Shown here piece by piece: positions 52,890-62,954 of a stretch of DNA of 64,000 nucleotides (position 1 is the first letter of the stretch; the number at the start of each line of letters is the position of its first letter). Source of the stretch: CAVSRC01 sp963798195 (GTDB lineage: Bacteria; Pseudomonadota; Alphaproteobacteria; Rhizobiales; Kaistiaceae); NCBI GenBank assembly GCA_963798195.1, contig CAWCSF010000010.1, positions 744,001-808,000 of the forward strand, in the 5' to 3' direction. The position numbers and the translations under genes were made by a program. The notes beneath the pieces were generated by a model. The model saw nothing but the letters and a program-made list of their open reading frames with translations, was not told the DNA's origin and did no database searches.

Positions 52890-54950
52890 TCAGATATCCA
52901 GGTCGCGCGCGAACTCGGCGCGCTCCTGGATGAAGCGGAAGCGCTCCTCGGGCTTGTTGCCCATGAGGCTTTCGACGGCGCTGCCGGTCTCGGCCTCTTC
53001 GACGATCTCGACCTTGAGCAGCGTGCGCTTGGTCGGGTCCATCGTCGTTTCCTTGAGCTGGCCGGGCAGCATCTCGCCGAGTCCCTTGAAGCGGTTGACC
53101 TCGACCTTGCCGCGCGAATTGAACTCCTTCTTGATGAGTTCCTCGCGGTGCGCCTCGTCGCGGGCGTACATGACCTTGGCGCCCTGGGACAGTTTGTAGA
53201 GGGGCGGCACAGCCAGGTAGAGGTGTCCACCGCGGATCAAGTCCGGCATCTCGCGATAGAAGAATGTGATGAGCAGCGAGGCGATGTGGGCGCCGTCCAC
53301 GTCGGCGTCGGTCATGATGATGATCCGCTCGTAGCGCAGGTCGCTCTCGCGATAATTCGCGCGGGGGCTGACGCCCATCGCCTGCATGAGGTCGGAGAGC
53401 TGCTGGTTCTGGGAGAGCTTCTCGCGGCCGGCGCTGGCGACGTTGAGGATCTTGCCACGCAGCGGAAGGATGGCCTGATTGGCGCGGTTGCGTGCCTGCT
53501 TGGCGGAGCCGCCGGCGGAGTCGCCTTCGACGATGAAGAGTTCCGTGTCGATCTTGTCGCCGCGGCTGCAGTCGGCAAGCTTGCCGGGCAGGCGCAGCTT
53601 GCGCGTCGCGTTCTGCCGGCCGATTTCCTTTTCCTGCCGCCGGCGCAGGCGCTCCTCGGCGCGCTCCACCACCCATTCGAGCAGCCGCGTTGCGTCGTTG
53701 GGCGAGGCCGCGAGCCAGTGGTCGAACGGGTCGCGGACGGCATTCTCGACAAGGCGGGTCGCTTCCGCCGTGGAGAGGCGGTCCTTGGTCTGGCCCACGA
53801 ATTCCGGCTCGCGGATGAAGACGGAAAGCATGGCGCCGGCCGAGGTCATCACGTCGTCAGCGGTGATGACGCTGGCGCGCTTGTTGCCGCTGAGTTCTGC
53901 GTAGGCCTTGAGCCCGCGGGTGAGAGCGTTGCGGAGCCCGGCCTCGTGGGTGCCACCATCGCCGGTCGGGATCGTGTTGCAGTAGGAACGGACGAAGCCG
54001 TCGCCCGGATACCAGGCGACCGCCCATTCGGCCGCGCCGTGGCCGCTCGACTTGTCCGTGCGGCCGGAGAACATCGGCGCCACGGTTTTCTCCGCGCCGA
54101 GTTCGGCGGCGAGGTATTCGGACAGGCCACCGGGGAAGTGGAACGTCGCCTTCTCCGGGACGTCCTTGCCCTTGATCAGCTCCGGCGCGCACGACCAGCG
54201 CACTTCGACGCCGCCGAAGAGATACGCCTTGGCCCGCGACATCGAGAACAGGCGCTCCGGCCTGAAGGTGGCACCCTTGCCGAAGATCTGCGGATCGGGG
54301 TGGAAGCGCACGCTGGAGCCGCGCTTGTTGTGAACCTCGCCGAGGTCCTTGAGCTTTTCCTGCGGCTCGCCGCGCGCAAATGTCTGGCGATAGTGGTGGC
54401 GCCCGCGCCAGACATCGACCTCGAGTTCGTCCGAAAGCGCGTTGACCACCGACGCGCCGACGCCATGCAGGCCACCCGATGTGTCGTAGACCTTGGAGTT
54501 GAATTTGCCGCCGGCATGGAGGGTGGTCATGATCACCTCCAGCGCCGACTTGTTCTTGAACTTGGGATGCGCATCGATCGGAAAGCCGCGGCCATTGTCG
54601 ACGACCGTGACGAAACCATCGGCACTCAGCTCGACCTCGATCCAGCTGGCATGGCCGGCGACCGCCTCGTCCATGGCGTTGTCGATGATCTCTGAGAAAA
54701 GGTGGTGCAGCCCCTTTTCATCGGTGCCGCCGATATACATGCCCGGCCGGCGGCGCACCGGCTCCAGCCCTTCCAGCACTTCGATATCGGCCGCCGAATA
54801 GGCGTCCTCGGCGCCGACCGCCTTTTTCAGCGGAACGGCCCTCTCACGCCTGGCGGCACTGGCGACGGATTTCAGCTTGCCGACCTCCTTGTCGAGCTTC
54901 GCGAACAGGTCCTCGGAGGCGGAAGCCTTGCGTTTCTTGGCAGCGGGCAT
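52890..54950 (-). CDS. parE: DNA topoisomerase IV subunit B
   Basis: 686 residues. GHKL ATPase domain: EIIDNAMDEAVAGHA, DNGRGFPIDAHPKFKNKSALEV, GGLHGVGASVVNALS; transducer domain; TOPRIM domain with EGDSAGGSAKQARNRANQAILPLRGKILNV and IMTDADVDGAHI; ends DRAEFARDLDI-type residues. It decatenates chromosomes after replication with ParC. ParE is favoured over GyrB by length (about 120 residues shorter than typical GyrB with its insert) and by the charged N-terminal Lys/Ala tail. ParC is not in the window. Confidence 0.93.
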   Translation of the reverse strand: MPAAKKRKASASEDLFAKLDKEVGKLKSVASAARRERAVPLKKAVGAEDAYSAADIEVLEGLEPVRRRPGMYIGGTDEKGLHHLFSEIIDNAMDEAVAGHASWIEVELSADGFVTVVDNGRGFPIDAHPKFKNKSALEVIMTTLHAGGKFNSKVYDTSGGLHGVGASVVNALSDELEVDVWRGRHHYRQTFARGEPQEKLKDLGEVHNKRGSSVRFHPDPQIFGKGATFRPERLFSMSRAKAYLFGGVEVRWSCAPELIKGKDVPEKATFHFPGGLSEYLAAELGAEKTVAPMFSGRTDKSSGHGAAEWAVAWYPGDGFVRSYCNTIPTGDGGTHEAGLRNALTRGLKAYAELSGNKRASVITADDVMTSAGAMLSVFIREPEFVGQTKDRLSTAEATRLVENAVRDPFDHWLAASPNDATRLLEWVVERAEERLRRRQEKEIGRQNATRKLRLPGKLADCSRGDKIDTELFIVEGDSAGGSAKQARNRANQAILPLRGKILNVASAGREKLSQNQQLSDLMQAMGVSPRANYRESDLRYERIIIMTDADVDGAHIASLLITFFYREMPDLIRGGHLYLAVPPLYKLSQGAKVMYARDEAHREELIKKEFNSRGKVEVNRFKGLGEMLPGQLKETTMDPTKRTLLKVEIVEEAETGSAVESLMGNKPEERFRFIQERAEFARDLDI

Positions 54951-55090
54951 GCGGTTTCTCAGGCTCGAATCAATGTGTTGCAGTGTGGCATGGCGAAATC
55001 ACCGGCGGGAGAGTCGGGCGGAACCCTTGCCTGGCTGGCCTGTATTTCCGATGATCCGGACGCCTCATTGCACAGTTTCAGGATTTTCGC

Positions 55091-56050
55091 ATGTCCCGCG
55101 TGGTTATCATCGGCGGCAGCGGCCATGTCGGCACCTATCTGGTGCCGCGCCTGGTCGAGGCCGGGTTCGACGTCGTCAACGTCACGCGCGGCCAGCGCGA
55201 GCCTTACCAGCCGCACGGCGCGTGGCAGGCGGTCACCACCGTGATCGCCGACCGCACCGAGGACGAGAAAGCCGGCGTCTTCGGCAAGAAAATCCGCGAC
55301 CTGAAGCCCGACATCGTCATCGACATGATCTGCTTCACGCCGGAGAGCGCCCGCCACATCGTCGAGGCGCTACGCGGGCAGGTTCAGCATTTCCTGCATA
55401 CCGGCACCATATGGGTGCACGGCCCGAGCGTCACTGTGCCGACCACCGAGATGCAGCCGCGCCGGCCATTCGGCGACTACGGCGTGCGCAAGGCCGCGAT
55501 CGAGGTCACGCTCATGGATGAGGCGCGGCGGAACGGCTTTCCGGCGACGATCCTTCATCCCGGGCACATCGTCGGCCCCGGGTGGAAGCCGGTCAACCCG
55601 GCCGGGCATTTCAACCCCGATGTGTTCTCCATGCTGGCGCAGGGCAAGGAACTGGCGCTGCCCAATCTCGGCATGGAGACGGTGCATCACGTCCACGCCG
55701 ACGACGTGGCGGGTCTCTTCATGGCAGCGATCGCGAACCGGAGCGCGTCCGTGGGGGAGGCGTTCCACTCGGTTTCGCCGGCGGCGGTGACGCTGCGCGG
55801 CTACGCCGAGACGGTCGCGTCCTGGTTCGGCCAGGAGGCCCGGCTCACCTACGTGCCGTGGGAGGAGTGGAAGAAGAACCATACGGCCGAGGAAGTGCGT
55901 TCGACCGGAGATCACATCGCCCACAGCCCCAATTGCAGCATCGAGAAGTCGCGACGGCTGCTCGGCTTCGCGCCGCGCTATTCGTCGTTCGAGGCGGTCC
56001 GCGAGGCCGTCATGTGGCTTGTCCAGCAGGGCGTCGTGAAGACCGCATGA
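55091..56050 (+). CDS. NAD-dependent epimerase/dehydratase-family protein
   Basis: 319 residues, extended short-chain dehydrogenase fold. Rossmann motif MSRVVIIGGSGHVGTYLV, a catalytic Tyr/Lys pair candidate (GDYGVRKAAIE), and HPGHIVGPGWKPVNPAGHF. The Tyr-x-x-x-Lys motif is in its usual place (YGVRK). Sugar nucleotide epimerase, reductase or dehydratase; substrate not identifiable. Divergent from parE, 140 bases apart. Confidence 0.85.
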   Translation: MSRVVIIGGSGHVGTYLVPRLVEAGFDVVNVTRGQREPYQPHGAWQAVTTVIADRTEDEKAGVFGKKIRDLKPDIVIDMICFTPESARHIVEALRGQVQHFLHTGTIWVHGPSVTVPTTEMQPRRPFGDYGVRKAAIEVTLMDEARRNGFPATILHPGHIVGPGWKPVNPAGHFNPDVFSMLAQGKELALPNLGMETVHHVHADDVAGLFMAAIANRSASVGEAFHSVSPAAVTLRGYAETVASWFGQEARLTYVPWEEWKKNHTAEEVRSTGDHIAHSPNCSIEKSRRLLGFAPRYSSFEAVREAVMWLVQQGVVKTA

Positions 56051-56130
56051 GGCAAGCCGCGAAGCGGCGGGGCAGGGGTGCCGGCAACGCATTTGTGTTG
56101 TAACCGGCCGAGTGGCAGGTTCGCCGGCCC

Positions 56131-57321
56131 ATGCAGACTCGCTCCAAGCGCCGGTCCATAACGCTGCTCGTCATCGCAGAGATGGCGGGCATGAGCCTTT
56201 GGTTCACGTCGGCGGCGGTCCTTCCGGACATGCTGCGCGAAGGCGCGATTTCCCCGGTCGCTCAGGCGCTGCTCTCGACGGCCGTGCAGGCGGGCTTCGT
56301 CGTCGGCGCCATCGCGGTCGCGGTCAGCGGCATCGCCGACCGGTTCGATCCGCGACGGGTGATCGCCATCAGCGCGGTCGTCGCAGCGCTGGCAAACGCC
56401 GTGCTGCTTGTCGCGCCGGTGGGCGGGGCTGTCGCGATCCTTGCCCGGTTCGTCACCGGCGCGCTGCTGGCCGGCGTCTATCCGGTCGGCATGAAAATCG
56501 CGGTCGGCTGGGGCACGCGCGATCGCGGCTTTCTCGTCGGCCTGCTGGTCGGCGCACTGACGCTGGGGAGCAGCGGGGCGTACCTCGCGGCATTTCTGGG
56601 TGGCGTCGACTGGCGGCTGACGGTAGCCGCCGTTTCGATCCTGTCCGGTGCCGGCGGGTTGCTCGTGCTGGCATCCGGGCTCGGCCCTGACCACGCCCGT
56701 TCGCCGCGCTTCGAACCCGGCGCGGTCCTGCTGGCGTGGACCGACAAACGCATCCGCAGCGCGTATCTCGGATACCTCGGCCACATGTGGGAGCTTTACG
56801 CCATGTGGGCGTGGGCCGGCGCGGCGGCGACCGCCTCCTATGCCATGACGCTTGGTGTCGACCAGGCCACGAGTCTCGGCAAACTGACCGCGTTTCTCGC
56901 GATCGGACTCGGCGGCCTGACCTGCGTCGTCGCGGGTGTGTTTGCCGACCGCATCGGCAAGGCGGAGGTCACCATCATCGCGATGGCGGCGAGCGGCATG
57001 GCGGCGCTACTCACCGCCGCCACGTTCGGCGGGCCGGTATGGCTCACTTTCGTCCTGATCGTGGTCTGGGGGATCGCCGTGATCCCCGACTCAGCGCAAT
57101 TCTCGGCGCTGGTCGCCGACGCCGCGCCACCGCACCTCTCCGGCAGCCTGCTGACGTTCCAGACGGCGCTCGGCTTCACCCTGACCATCGCGACGGTGCA
57201 GTCCGCCCCCGTCCTCGCCGCCATGTTCGGCTGGCCGCCGGTGCTGGCGGTGCTGGCGATCGGGCCGGCGGTCGGCATCGTGGCGATGCAGCCTCTGCGC
57301 CGGCGCAACGCCTCACGCTGA
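56131..57321 (+). CDS. Major facilitator superfamily transporter
   Basis: 396 residues with 12 hydrophobic segments and the MFS loop 2-3 signature (GIADRFDPRRV). N-terminus MQTRSKRRSITLLVIAEMAGMSLWFT and the second-half motif VFADRIGKAEV are consistent with a CynX/NimT or drug-type MFS permease. Substrate unknown. No neighbouring regulator to suggest one. The 80 bases upstream contain a small hairpin (GCCGC GAA GCGGC at 56056-56068). Confidence 0.9.
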   Translation: MQTRSKRRSITLLVIAEMAGMSLWFTSAAVLPDMLREGAISPVAQALLSTAVQAGFVVGAIAVAVSGIADRFDPRRVIAISAVVAALANAVLLVAPVGGAVAILARFVTGALLAGVYPVGMKIAVGWGTRDRGFLVGLLVGALTLGSSGAYLAAFLGGVDWRLTVAAVSILSGAGGLLVLASGLGPDHARSPRFEPGAVLLAWTDKRIRSAYLGYLGHMWELYAMWAWAGAAATASYAMTLGVDQATSLGKLTAFLAIGLGGLTCVVAGVFADRIGKAEVTIIAMAASGMAALLTAATFGGPVWLTFVLIVVWGIAVIPDSAQFSALVADAAPPHLSGSLLTFQTALGFTLTIATVQSAPVLAAMFGWPPVLAVLAIGPAVGIVAMQPLRRRNASR

Positions 57322-57390
57322 CCGCTGGCGCGGATCGGGCTCGCGGGAGGATAATCCTCGGCGATTCGGTCGCGGCGGGATCGCTGTCCC

Positions 57391-57810
57391 ATGCTCATGG
57401 TCTTCATCTTCGGCGCGGTGCTCATCAGCATCACGGTGATCGTTCACACATTCGGCCTTCTCGCGCTGTCCCGTCTGATGGTCGCAATGGTCGGCACGTT
57501 CCATCTCGACTTCAGCAGCGTCCGCAAGACGTTCGCCATGATCGTCACCGTGCTGGCCTTGTTCCTGATCCACGGCATCGAGATCTGGGTGTGGGCGATC
57601 GCTTATCTCGCCAGCGGCGCGCTGACCAACCTGCCGGACTCGCTGTACCTGTCGACGCTGACCTTCTCCACGCTCGGCTATGGCGAGGTGCATCTCGACA
57701 TCGACTGGCGGCTGCTGACCGGGATGGAGGGCGTCAACGGCTTCATTCTTATCGGCTGGTCGACGGCGTATCTCGTCGCCGTCTCGCAACAGCGCAACGT
57801 GCCGGCCTGA
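57391..57810 (+). CDS. Two-TM potassium channel-type protein
   Basis: 139 residues. TM helices (about 3-30, 45-75 and 105-130), with a pore-loop motif TLTFSTLGYGEVHLD between them: the T-L-G-Y-G filter is close to TVGYG of K+ channels and belongs to the ion-channel superfamily (PF07885). It lacks RCK or cyclic-nucleotide domains, so it would be a simple tetrameric pore. The first segment may be an extra N-terminal TM. ATG 57391 is the first in frame. Confidence 0.75.
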   Translation: MLMVFIFGAVLISITVIVHTFGLLALSRLMVAMVGTFHLDFSSVRKTFAMIVTVLALFLIHGIEIWVWAIAYLASGALTNLPDSLYLSTLTFSTLGYGEVHLDIDWRLLTGMEGVNGFILIGWSTAYLVAVSQQRNVPA

Positions 57811-57921
57811 TCTCGCCGACCTGAGTCGCGGCCCGCGTTGTTCCTCCGCGCCATGTGATTGGCCTGTGACTCCGCAACCGGCCATGGTCTGATCGATCCA
57901 GACCAATTGAGGAGTCATGCC

Positions 57922-58674
57922 ATGGCCACGCTGTCGCCGAAACAGGAAGAACTGTGCGCCGAGAACCCGTACGATTTCTCGGGCCTCAAGGCGGTCTACG
58001 TGAACTGCACGCTGAAGCCATCGCCGGAGCGCTCCAACACCGAAGGGCTGATGGAGATGTCGCAGGCGATCATGGAGAAGGCCGGCGTCCAGGTGAGCGA
58101 CATCCGGCTCGTCGATCACGACGTGGCCTTCGGCGTCTATCCCGACATGACCGAGCACGGGTTCAAGAGCGACGTCTGGCAGAAGTCGATATGGCCAACG
58201 ATCCTCGACGCAGACATTCTGGTGGTCGGCTCGCCGATCTGGCTCGGCCAGCTCTCGGCGGTGTGCAAGCTGCTGATCGAGCGGCTCTACGCCATGTCCG
58301 CGATGCTCAACGAAAAGGGGCAGTGGATCTACTACGGCAAGGTCGGCGGCTGCGTGATCACCGGCAACGAGGATGGCGTCAAGCATTGCGCCATGGAGAT
58401 TCTCTATTCGCTCCAGCACGTCGGCTACGTCATCCCGCCACAGGCCGATTGCGGGTGGATCGGCGCCATCGGGCCGGGACCGTCCTACCTCGATGAAGGA
58501 TCGGGTGGCCCGGAGAGCGACTTCACCCAGCGCAACACCACTTTCATGACCTGGAACCTGATGCATGTGGCGCGGGTGCTGCGCGACGCCGGCGGTTTCC
58601 CGACCCACGGAAACCAGCGCAAACTCTGGGATGCGGGCTGCCGGTTCGACTATCCCAACCCGGAGTACCGCTGA
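57922..58674 (+). CDS. Flavodoxin-like NAD(P)H-dependent FMN reductase
   Basis: 250 residues from ATG 57922, preceded by GAGGAG. Flavodoxin fold: AVYVNCTLKPSPERSNTEGLMEMSQAIMEKAG (phosphate loop), DADILVVGSPIWLGQLSAVCKLLIERL (flavin-binding loop), and GKVGGCVITGNEDGVKHCAMEILYSLQHVGY. A larger cousin of WrbA/FMN reductases, with a unique N- and C-terminal extension (ending DYPNPEYR). Probably reduces quinones or other electrophiles. Unrelated to the reductase near 15.6 kb. Confidence 0.85.
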   Translation: MATLSPKQEELCAENPYDFSGLKAVYVNCTLKPSPERSNTEGLMEMSQAIMEKAGVQVSDIRLVDHDVAFGVYPDMTEHGFKSDVWQKSIWPTILDADILVVGSPIWLGQLSAVCKLLIERLYAMSAMLNEKGQWIYYGKVGGCVITGNEDGVKHCAMEILYSLQHVGYVIPPQADCGWIGAIGPGPSYLDEGSGGPESDFTQRNTTFMTWNLMHVARVLRDAGGFPTHGNQRKLWDAGCRFDYPNPEYR

Positions 58675-58741
58675 CCCACAGGGCCGGCCCGTAGCCGGGA
58701 AGACGGCGACCAACCCGCCGCCGATGCGCTAACATCGCGCC

Positions 58742-60009
58742 ATGGACATGAGCGAACAGCAAATCCTGGCCCGGCTGGGACTGGCGCTGGCGATCGGTCT
58801 GCTGGTCGGCGTCGAACGCGGCTGGCGCGAGCGGACGCAGGCGGAAGGCGAGCGGACTGCGGGCTTGCGGACCTTCGCGCTGATCGGCCTCTCGGGCGGC
58901 ATCTGGGGTCTGCTCACCAATCTGCTCGGACCCATACCGCTGGCGGCGGCTTTCATCGCGTATGCCGCTGGCATCACGCTTTTCAAATGGCGCGAGGCCG
59001 AGCACGAAGGCGACTACGGTGCGACGACGCTGGTGGCTGCGCTGCTGACCTTTGCGCTGGGGGTCTATGCGGTTGTCGGCGACATGACCGCAGCGGCCGC
59101 TGCCGGCGTGGCTATGGCGGCGCTCCTCGCGGCCAAGCGCTGGCTGCACGCAGTGGATCGAGGCGCTTACCTGGGAGGAGTTGCGGGCGACGCTGATCCT
59201 GCTGGTGATGAGCTTCGTCGCATTGCCGGTTCTGCCCAATCGCGGCTTCGGTCCCTTCGAGGCGCTGAACCCGCTACGCCCTGTGGCTGATGACCATCGC
59301 CATCGCCGGCGTGTCCTTCGTCGGCTATGTCGCGGTCAAGGTCATCGGCGCGAAATACGGCACGCTGGTTGCCGGTATCGCCGGCGGTCTGGTCTCGTCG
59401 ACGGCTGCGACGATCGACTTCGCCCGCAAGGCAAAGGCCGCGCCGGGTCACGCACGCATCGAACTGGCCGGCGCGTTCGCCGCCTCGTCCATCATGTTCC
59501 TGCGCATCCTGGTGATCGTCGCGCTGTTTGGCCCGGACCGTCTGACCTATCTGGTCGGCCCGCTGCTGGCGGCGACCGCCGTGCTGCTGATCGCATCGGT
59601 GGGCTTCGGCGCCACCTGGAAGCCCGAAGCCAAGGGCGACGATCGCGGCGTGTTCACCAACCCGTTCGAACTGCTGACGGTCCTGCGCTTCGCCGCGCTG
59701 CTGGCGATCATCCTCGTCGCCTCCAGGGCGCTGGTCGCCTGGTTCGGCGGGGCCGGCGCCGTTGGCGTGGCGGCGGTCGCGGGGCTGGCCGATGTCGACG
59801 CGATCACATTGTCCATGACGCAATCGCAGATCACGGCCGGCGATGCGGCGCTGGCGATCTTCGTTGCCGCTGTCGCCAATTCCCTTTCCAAGTCGGGCAT
59901 CGCGTTCGTCGTCGGCGGCAGGACCTTTGGCCCGCGTTACGCCGCCATAACCGGGCTTGCGCTCGCGGCCGGGGCGGCCGTGTTGCTCGTCCAGTCGCAG
60001 ATATTCTGA
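58742..60009 (+). CDS. MgtC/SapB-DUF4010 family membrane protein (two one-base frameshifts)
   Basis: Corrected length 421 residues, about 12 TM helices: N-terminal MgtC-like half (RLGLALAIGLLVGVERGWRER, GLRTFALIGLSGG) and C-terminal DUF4010 half (GGLVSSTAATIDFARKA, TLSMTQSQITAGDAALAIFVAAVANS, FVVGGRTFG). Frames break twice by one extra base: at CAC GCA G TGG near 59152 (expected HAWIEALTWEELRATL), and at CCG C TAC near 59274 (expected NPYALWLMTIAIAG). Each repair uses exactly one base removal and restores a family-typical sequence. Function of the family is unknown, with Mg/pH links suggested. Confidence 0.85.
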
Positions 60010-60075
60010 ACGCGCTTGGTTGCTCCGCTCCCGGCGCGGGCCTAAGAAAAATGGCAAATCCGCTGCTGGGGTGCC

Positions 60076-62094
60076 GTGCGGCCCGTGTTCAGTAAAATCC
60101 TTGTCGCCAACCGGGGCGAGATTGCCTGCCGCATCATGCGGACGGCGCAGCGCATGGGGATCGCCACCGTCGCGGTCTACTGCGACGCCGACCGTGACGC
60201 GCTCCATGTCGAGATGGCCGACGAGGCGATCAACATCGGGCCGCCGCCGGCATCGTCTTCCTATCTGGTGATCGAGAAGATCGTCGCCGCGGCGCAGCAG
60301 ACGGGCGCGGAGGCAGTGCATCCCGGCTACGGCTTCCTGTCGGAGCGCGCCGCTTTCGCCGAGGCGCTGGCGGCCGCCGGCATCGCCTTCATCGGGCCGA
60401 ACGTGCGCGCCATCGGCGCCATGGGCGACAAGATCGAGTCCAAGAAACTGGCGGCAGCGTCCGGTGTCTCGACCGTGCCCGGCCATCTCGGCGTCATCGA
60501 CAGCGACGACGAGGCGATCGCCGTCGTCCGCGACATCGGCTTGCCCGTGATGATCAAGGCGTCCGCTGGTGGCGGCGGCAAGGGCATGCGCATCGCGTGG
60601 ACCGAGTCCGAGGTGGCGGAGGGCGTGCGCGCCGCCCGCTCCGAGGCGCGCTCGTCCTTCGGCGACGACCGCGTCTTCATCGAGCGCTACATCGAAAATC
60701 CGCGGCATATCGAAATTCAGGTGCTCGGCGACAAGCACGGAACGGTCGTGCATCTCGGCGAGCGCGAATGCTCGATCCAGCGGCGCAACCAGAAGATCAT
60801 CGAGGAGGCGCCTTCGCCGGCCGTGGATGAACGACTGCGCGCCGAGATGGGGGCGGAAGCCGTCGCACTGGCGAAAGCCGTCGCCTACGATTTCAGCCGG
60901 CACCGTCGAGTTCATCATGGGCGAGGACCGGCGCTTCTATTTCCTTGAGATGAACACGCGCCTCCAGGTGGAGCACCCGGTCACGGAGTTCGTCACCGGC
61001 CTCGATCTGGTCGAGCAGATGATCCGCGTCGCGGCCGGCGAGAAACTCGGCTTCGGCCAGAGCGACGTGACGCTCAACGGCTGGGCGATCGAGTCGCGGC
61101 TTTACGCCGAGGACCCCAGCCGCAACTTCATGCCTTCGATCGGCCGGCTGAACCGCTACCGTCCGCCGGCGGAAGGCATGACGGGCGCGACGTCCGTGCG
61201 CATCGACGCCGGTGTCGGCGAAGACTCGGAAATCTCCGTCTATTTCGATCCGCTGATCGCCAAGCTTGTGACGCATGGCCCGGATCGCGCCGCCGCCGTC
61301 GAAGCGATGGCCGGCGCGCTCGACCGCTTCGTCATCGACGGCATCGCGCACAATCAGGCGTTCCTCTCCGCCATCATGGCGCATCGACGCTGGCAGGAGG
61401 GACAACTCTCCACCAGCTTCATCGCCGAGGAATATCCCGGCGGGTTTGCGGAGGCCGTGCCCGATCCCAGAGGCGCTCGGGCATCTCGCCATGGTGGCGC
61501 TCGCCATCGAACTGCGCCGCCGCCACAAGTTCCGCAGCCTCGCCGGCCGCCTGAACGGGGAGGGCGCCAAATGGCGGCCCGACTGGGTGGTCGCCATCGG
61601 CGGCGGGCGCACAGCACTCCATGCCGCGTTACCCGAGGCGCCGAATACCGTCAGCATCGCGCGCGATGGCGGCAAGCCGGTTCCCGTGCGCTCCGACTGG
61701 CGGCCGGGCGATGCATTGTGGGAGGGCGAGATCGCCGGCAGGCCGATCGTCGTGCAGGTGCGCGCCGCGAACGGCAGCGTGCATCTGTCCAGCCGCGGGG
61801 TGGCGACGACGGCGCGCGTGATGACGCCGCGCGTGGCCGAACTCGACGCGCTGATGCCAAAAAAGGCGCGCGCCAACTCCGGGCAAGCAGCTTCGGTGCC
61901 CGATGCCGGGGCTGGTGATGGCCATCAACGCCAGCGAGGGGCAGCAAGTGCATGCCGGCGAAATCCTCGCCGTGGTCGAGGCGATGAAGATGGAGAACGT
62001 GCTTCGCGCCGAGCGCGACGCCACTGTGAAGCGGATCGCGGTGAAGCCCGGCGATACGCTTGCCGTCGACGCCGTCATCATGGAATTCCACTAG
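60076..62094 (+). CDS. pccA: Propionyl/acyl-CoA carboxylase alpha subunit (biotin carboxylase + BCCP), three one-base frameshifts
   Basis: Corrected length 671 residues, the family length. Biotin carboxylase domain (FSKILVANRGEIACRIMR, KASAGGGGKGMRI, HIEIQVLGD, EMNTRLQVEHPVTE), BC-C domain (SRLYAEDPSRNFMPSIG), BT linker and C-terminal BCCP with biotin site VEAMKMENVL. Start GTG 60076 or, better by homology, GTG 60085. Breaks by one extra base: TTC A GCC near 60895 (should read YDFAGTVEF), GAT CCC A GAG near 61469 (PDPEALGHL) and TCC GG G C near 61882 (NSGKQLRCPMPG). Adds CO2 to propionyl-CoA or a similar substrate with a beta subunit that is not in this window. Confidence 0.9.
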
Positions 62095-62166
62095 ACCTGT
62101 TCGAGCCCGGTTTGACCGCCGGCGGCCAGGATGATGAGATCAACCGGTCCGGATTTGGGAGGAACG

Positions 62167-62673
62167 ATGCACCTCGCCGAAATCAACGTCGCGAAGTTGC
62201 GCCACCCGATCGACGATCCGCGCGTGGCTGAGTTCGTCGACAATCTCGACAGCGTCAACGCGCTTGCTGAGGCCAGCGAAGGATTCGTCTGGCGGTTGAA
62301 GGACGATGTCGGGAACGCGACGCAGATTCGCGCCTATGACGACCCGCTCATTATCGTCAACATGTCGGTATGGGCATCACCCGGGGCGCTCTACGATTTC
62401 GCCTACAAGACGATGCACCGCCGGTTCGTCCAGCGCCGCAAGGAATGGTTCGAGCTGTTCGACGGACCTTACCTCGCCCTCTGGTGGGTGGAGGAGGGGC
62501 GCCATCCAGACGTGGCTGACGGGCGCAAGCGGCTGGCGCATCTGGAGCGCTTCGGGCCGACGGCGTGGTCGTTCAACTTCCGGAAGCTGCACGAGCCGTC
62601 GCCCGATGCGCGGCCGCTCGGCGATATTGGCGACGGTCGCGCCCATCCGGTATCCTACCGCGTCTGCGGCTGA
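62167..62673 (+). CDS. DUF3291 family protein
   Basis: 168 residues from ATG 62167. Soluble protein of the DUF3291 family: MHLAEINVAKLRHPIDDPRVAEFVDNLDSVNALAEASEGFVWRL, IIVNMSVWASPGALYDFAYKTMHRRFVQRRKEWFE, and GPYLALWWVEEGRHPDVADGRKRLAHLERFGPTAWSFNF, with the C-terminal histidine region. The fold is related to antibiotic biosynthesis monooxygenase-like barrels; activity is unknown. Its stop overlaps the acylphosphatase start. Confidence 0.9.
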   Translation: MHLAEINVAKLRHPIDDPRVAEFVDNLDSVNALAEASEGFVWRLKDDVGNATQIRAYDDPLIIVNMSVWASPGALYDFAYKTMHRRFVQRRKEWFELFDGPYLALWWVEEGRHPDVADGRKRLAHLERFGPTAWSFNFRKLHEPSPDARPLGDIGDGRAHPVSYRVCG

Positions 62674-62954
62674 TGCTTGAGCGCGCCGTCAGAGTGGTGA
62701 TTTCAGGTCGCGTGCAGGCCGTCGGCTTCCGCGCCTTCGTTGTAGGCGAAGCGGCGCGAAACGCGATTGCCGGCTGGGTGCGCAACCGGCGCGACGGCAC
62801 AGTCGAGGCGGTCTTTATCGGAGAGCCAGAGTCGGTCGAGCGCATGCTGGCGGCGTGTCGCGAAGGGCCGGCGATTGCCGACGTCAAGGACGTCTTGGTG
62901 TCGGACTACGTCGGGCCGGAGCTGACGCGGTTCACCGGACTGCCGACCGAGTAG
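62673..62954 (+). CDS. acyP: Acylphosphatase
   Basis: 93 residues. Hydrolyses acyl phosphates such as carbamoyl phosphate or 1,3-bisphosphoglycerate. The catalytic Arg is in SGRVQAVGFRAFV, with the Asn in GWVRNRRDGTVEAVFIGE (family Asn41 position). ATG overlaps the DUF3291 TGA by one base. The 3' end overlaps lipB on the opposite strand by 23 bases, but both C-termini look natural. Confidence 0.93.
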   Translation: MLERAVRVVISGRVQAVGFRAFVVGEAARNAIAGWVRNRRDGTVEAVFIGEPESVERMLAACREGPAIADVKDVLVSDYVGPELTRFTGLPTE

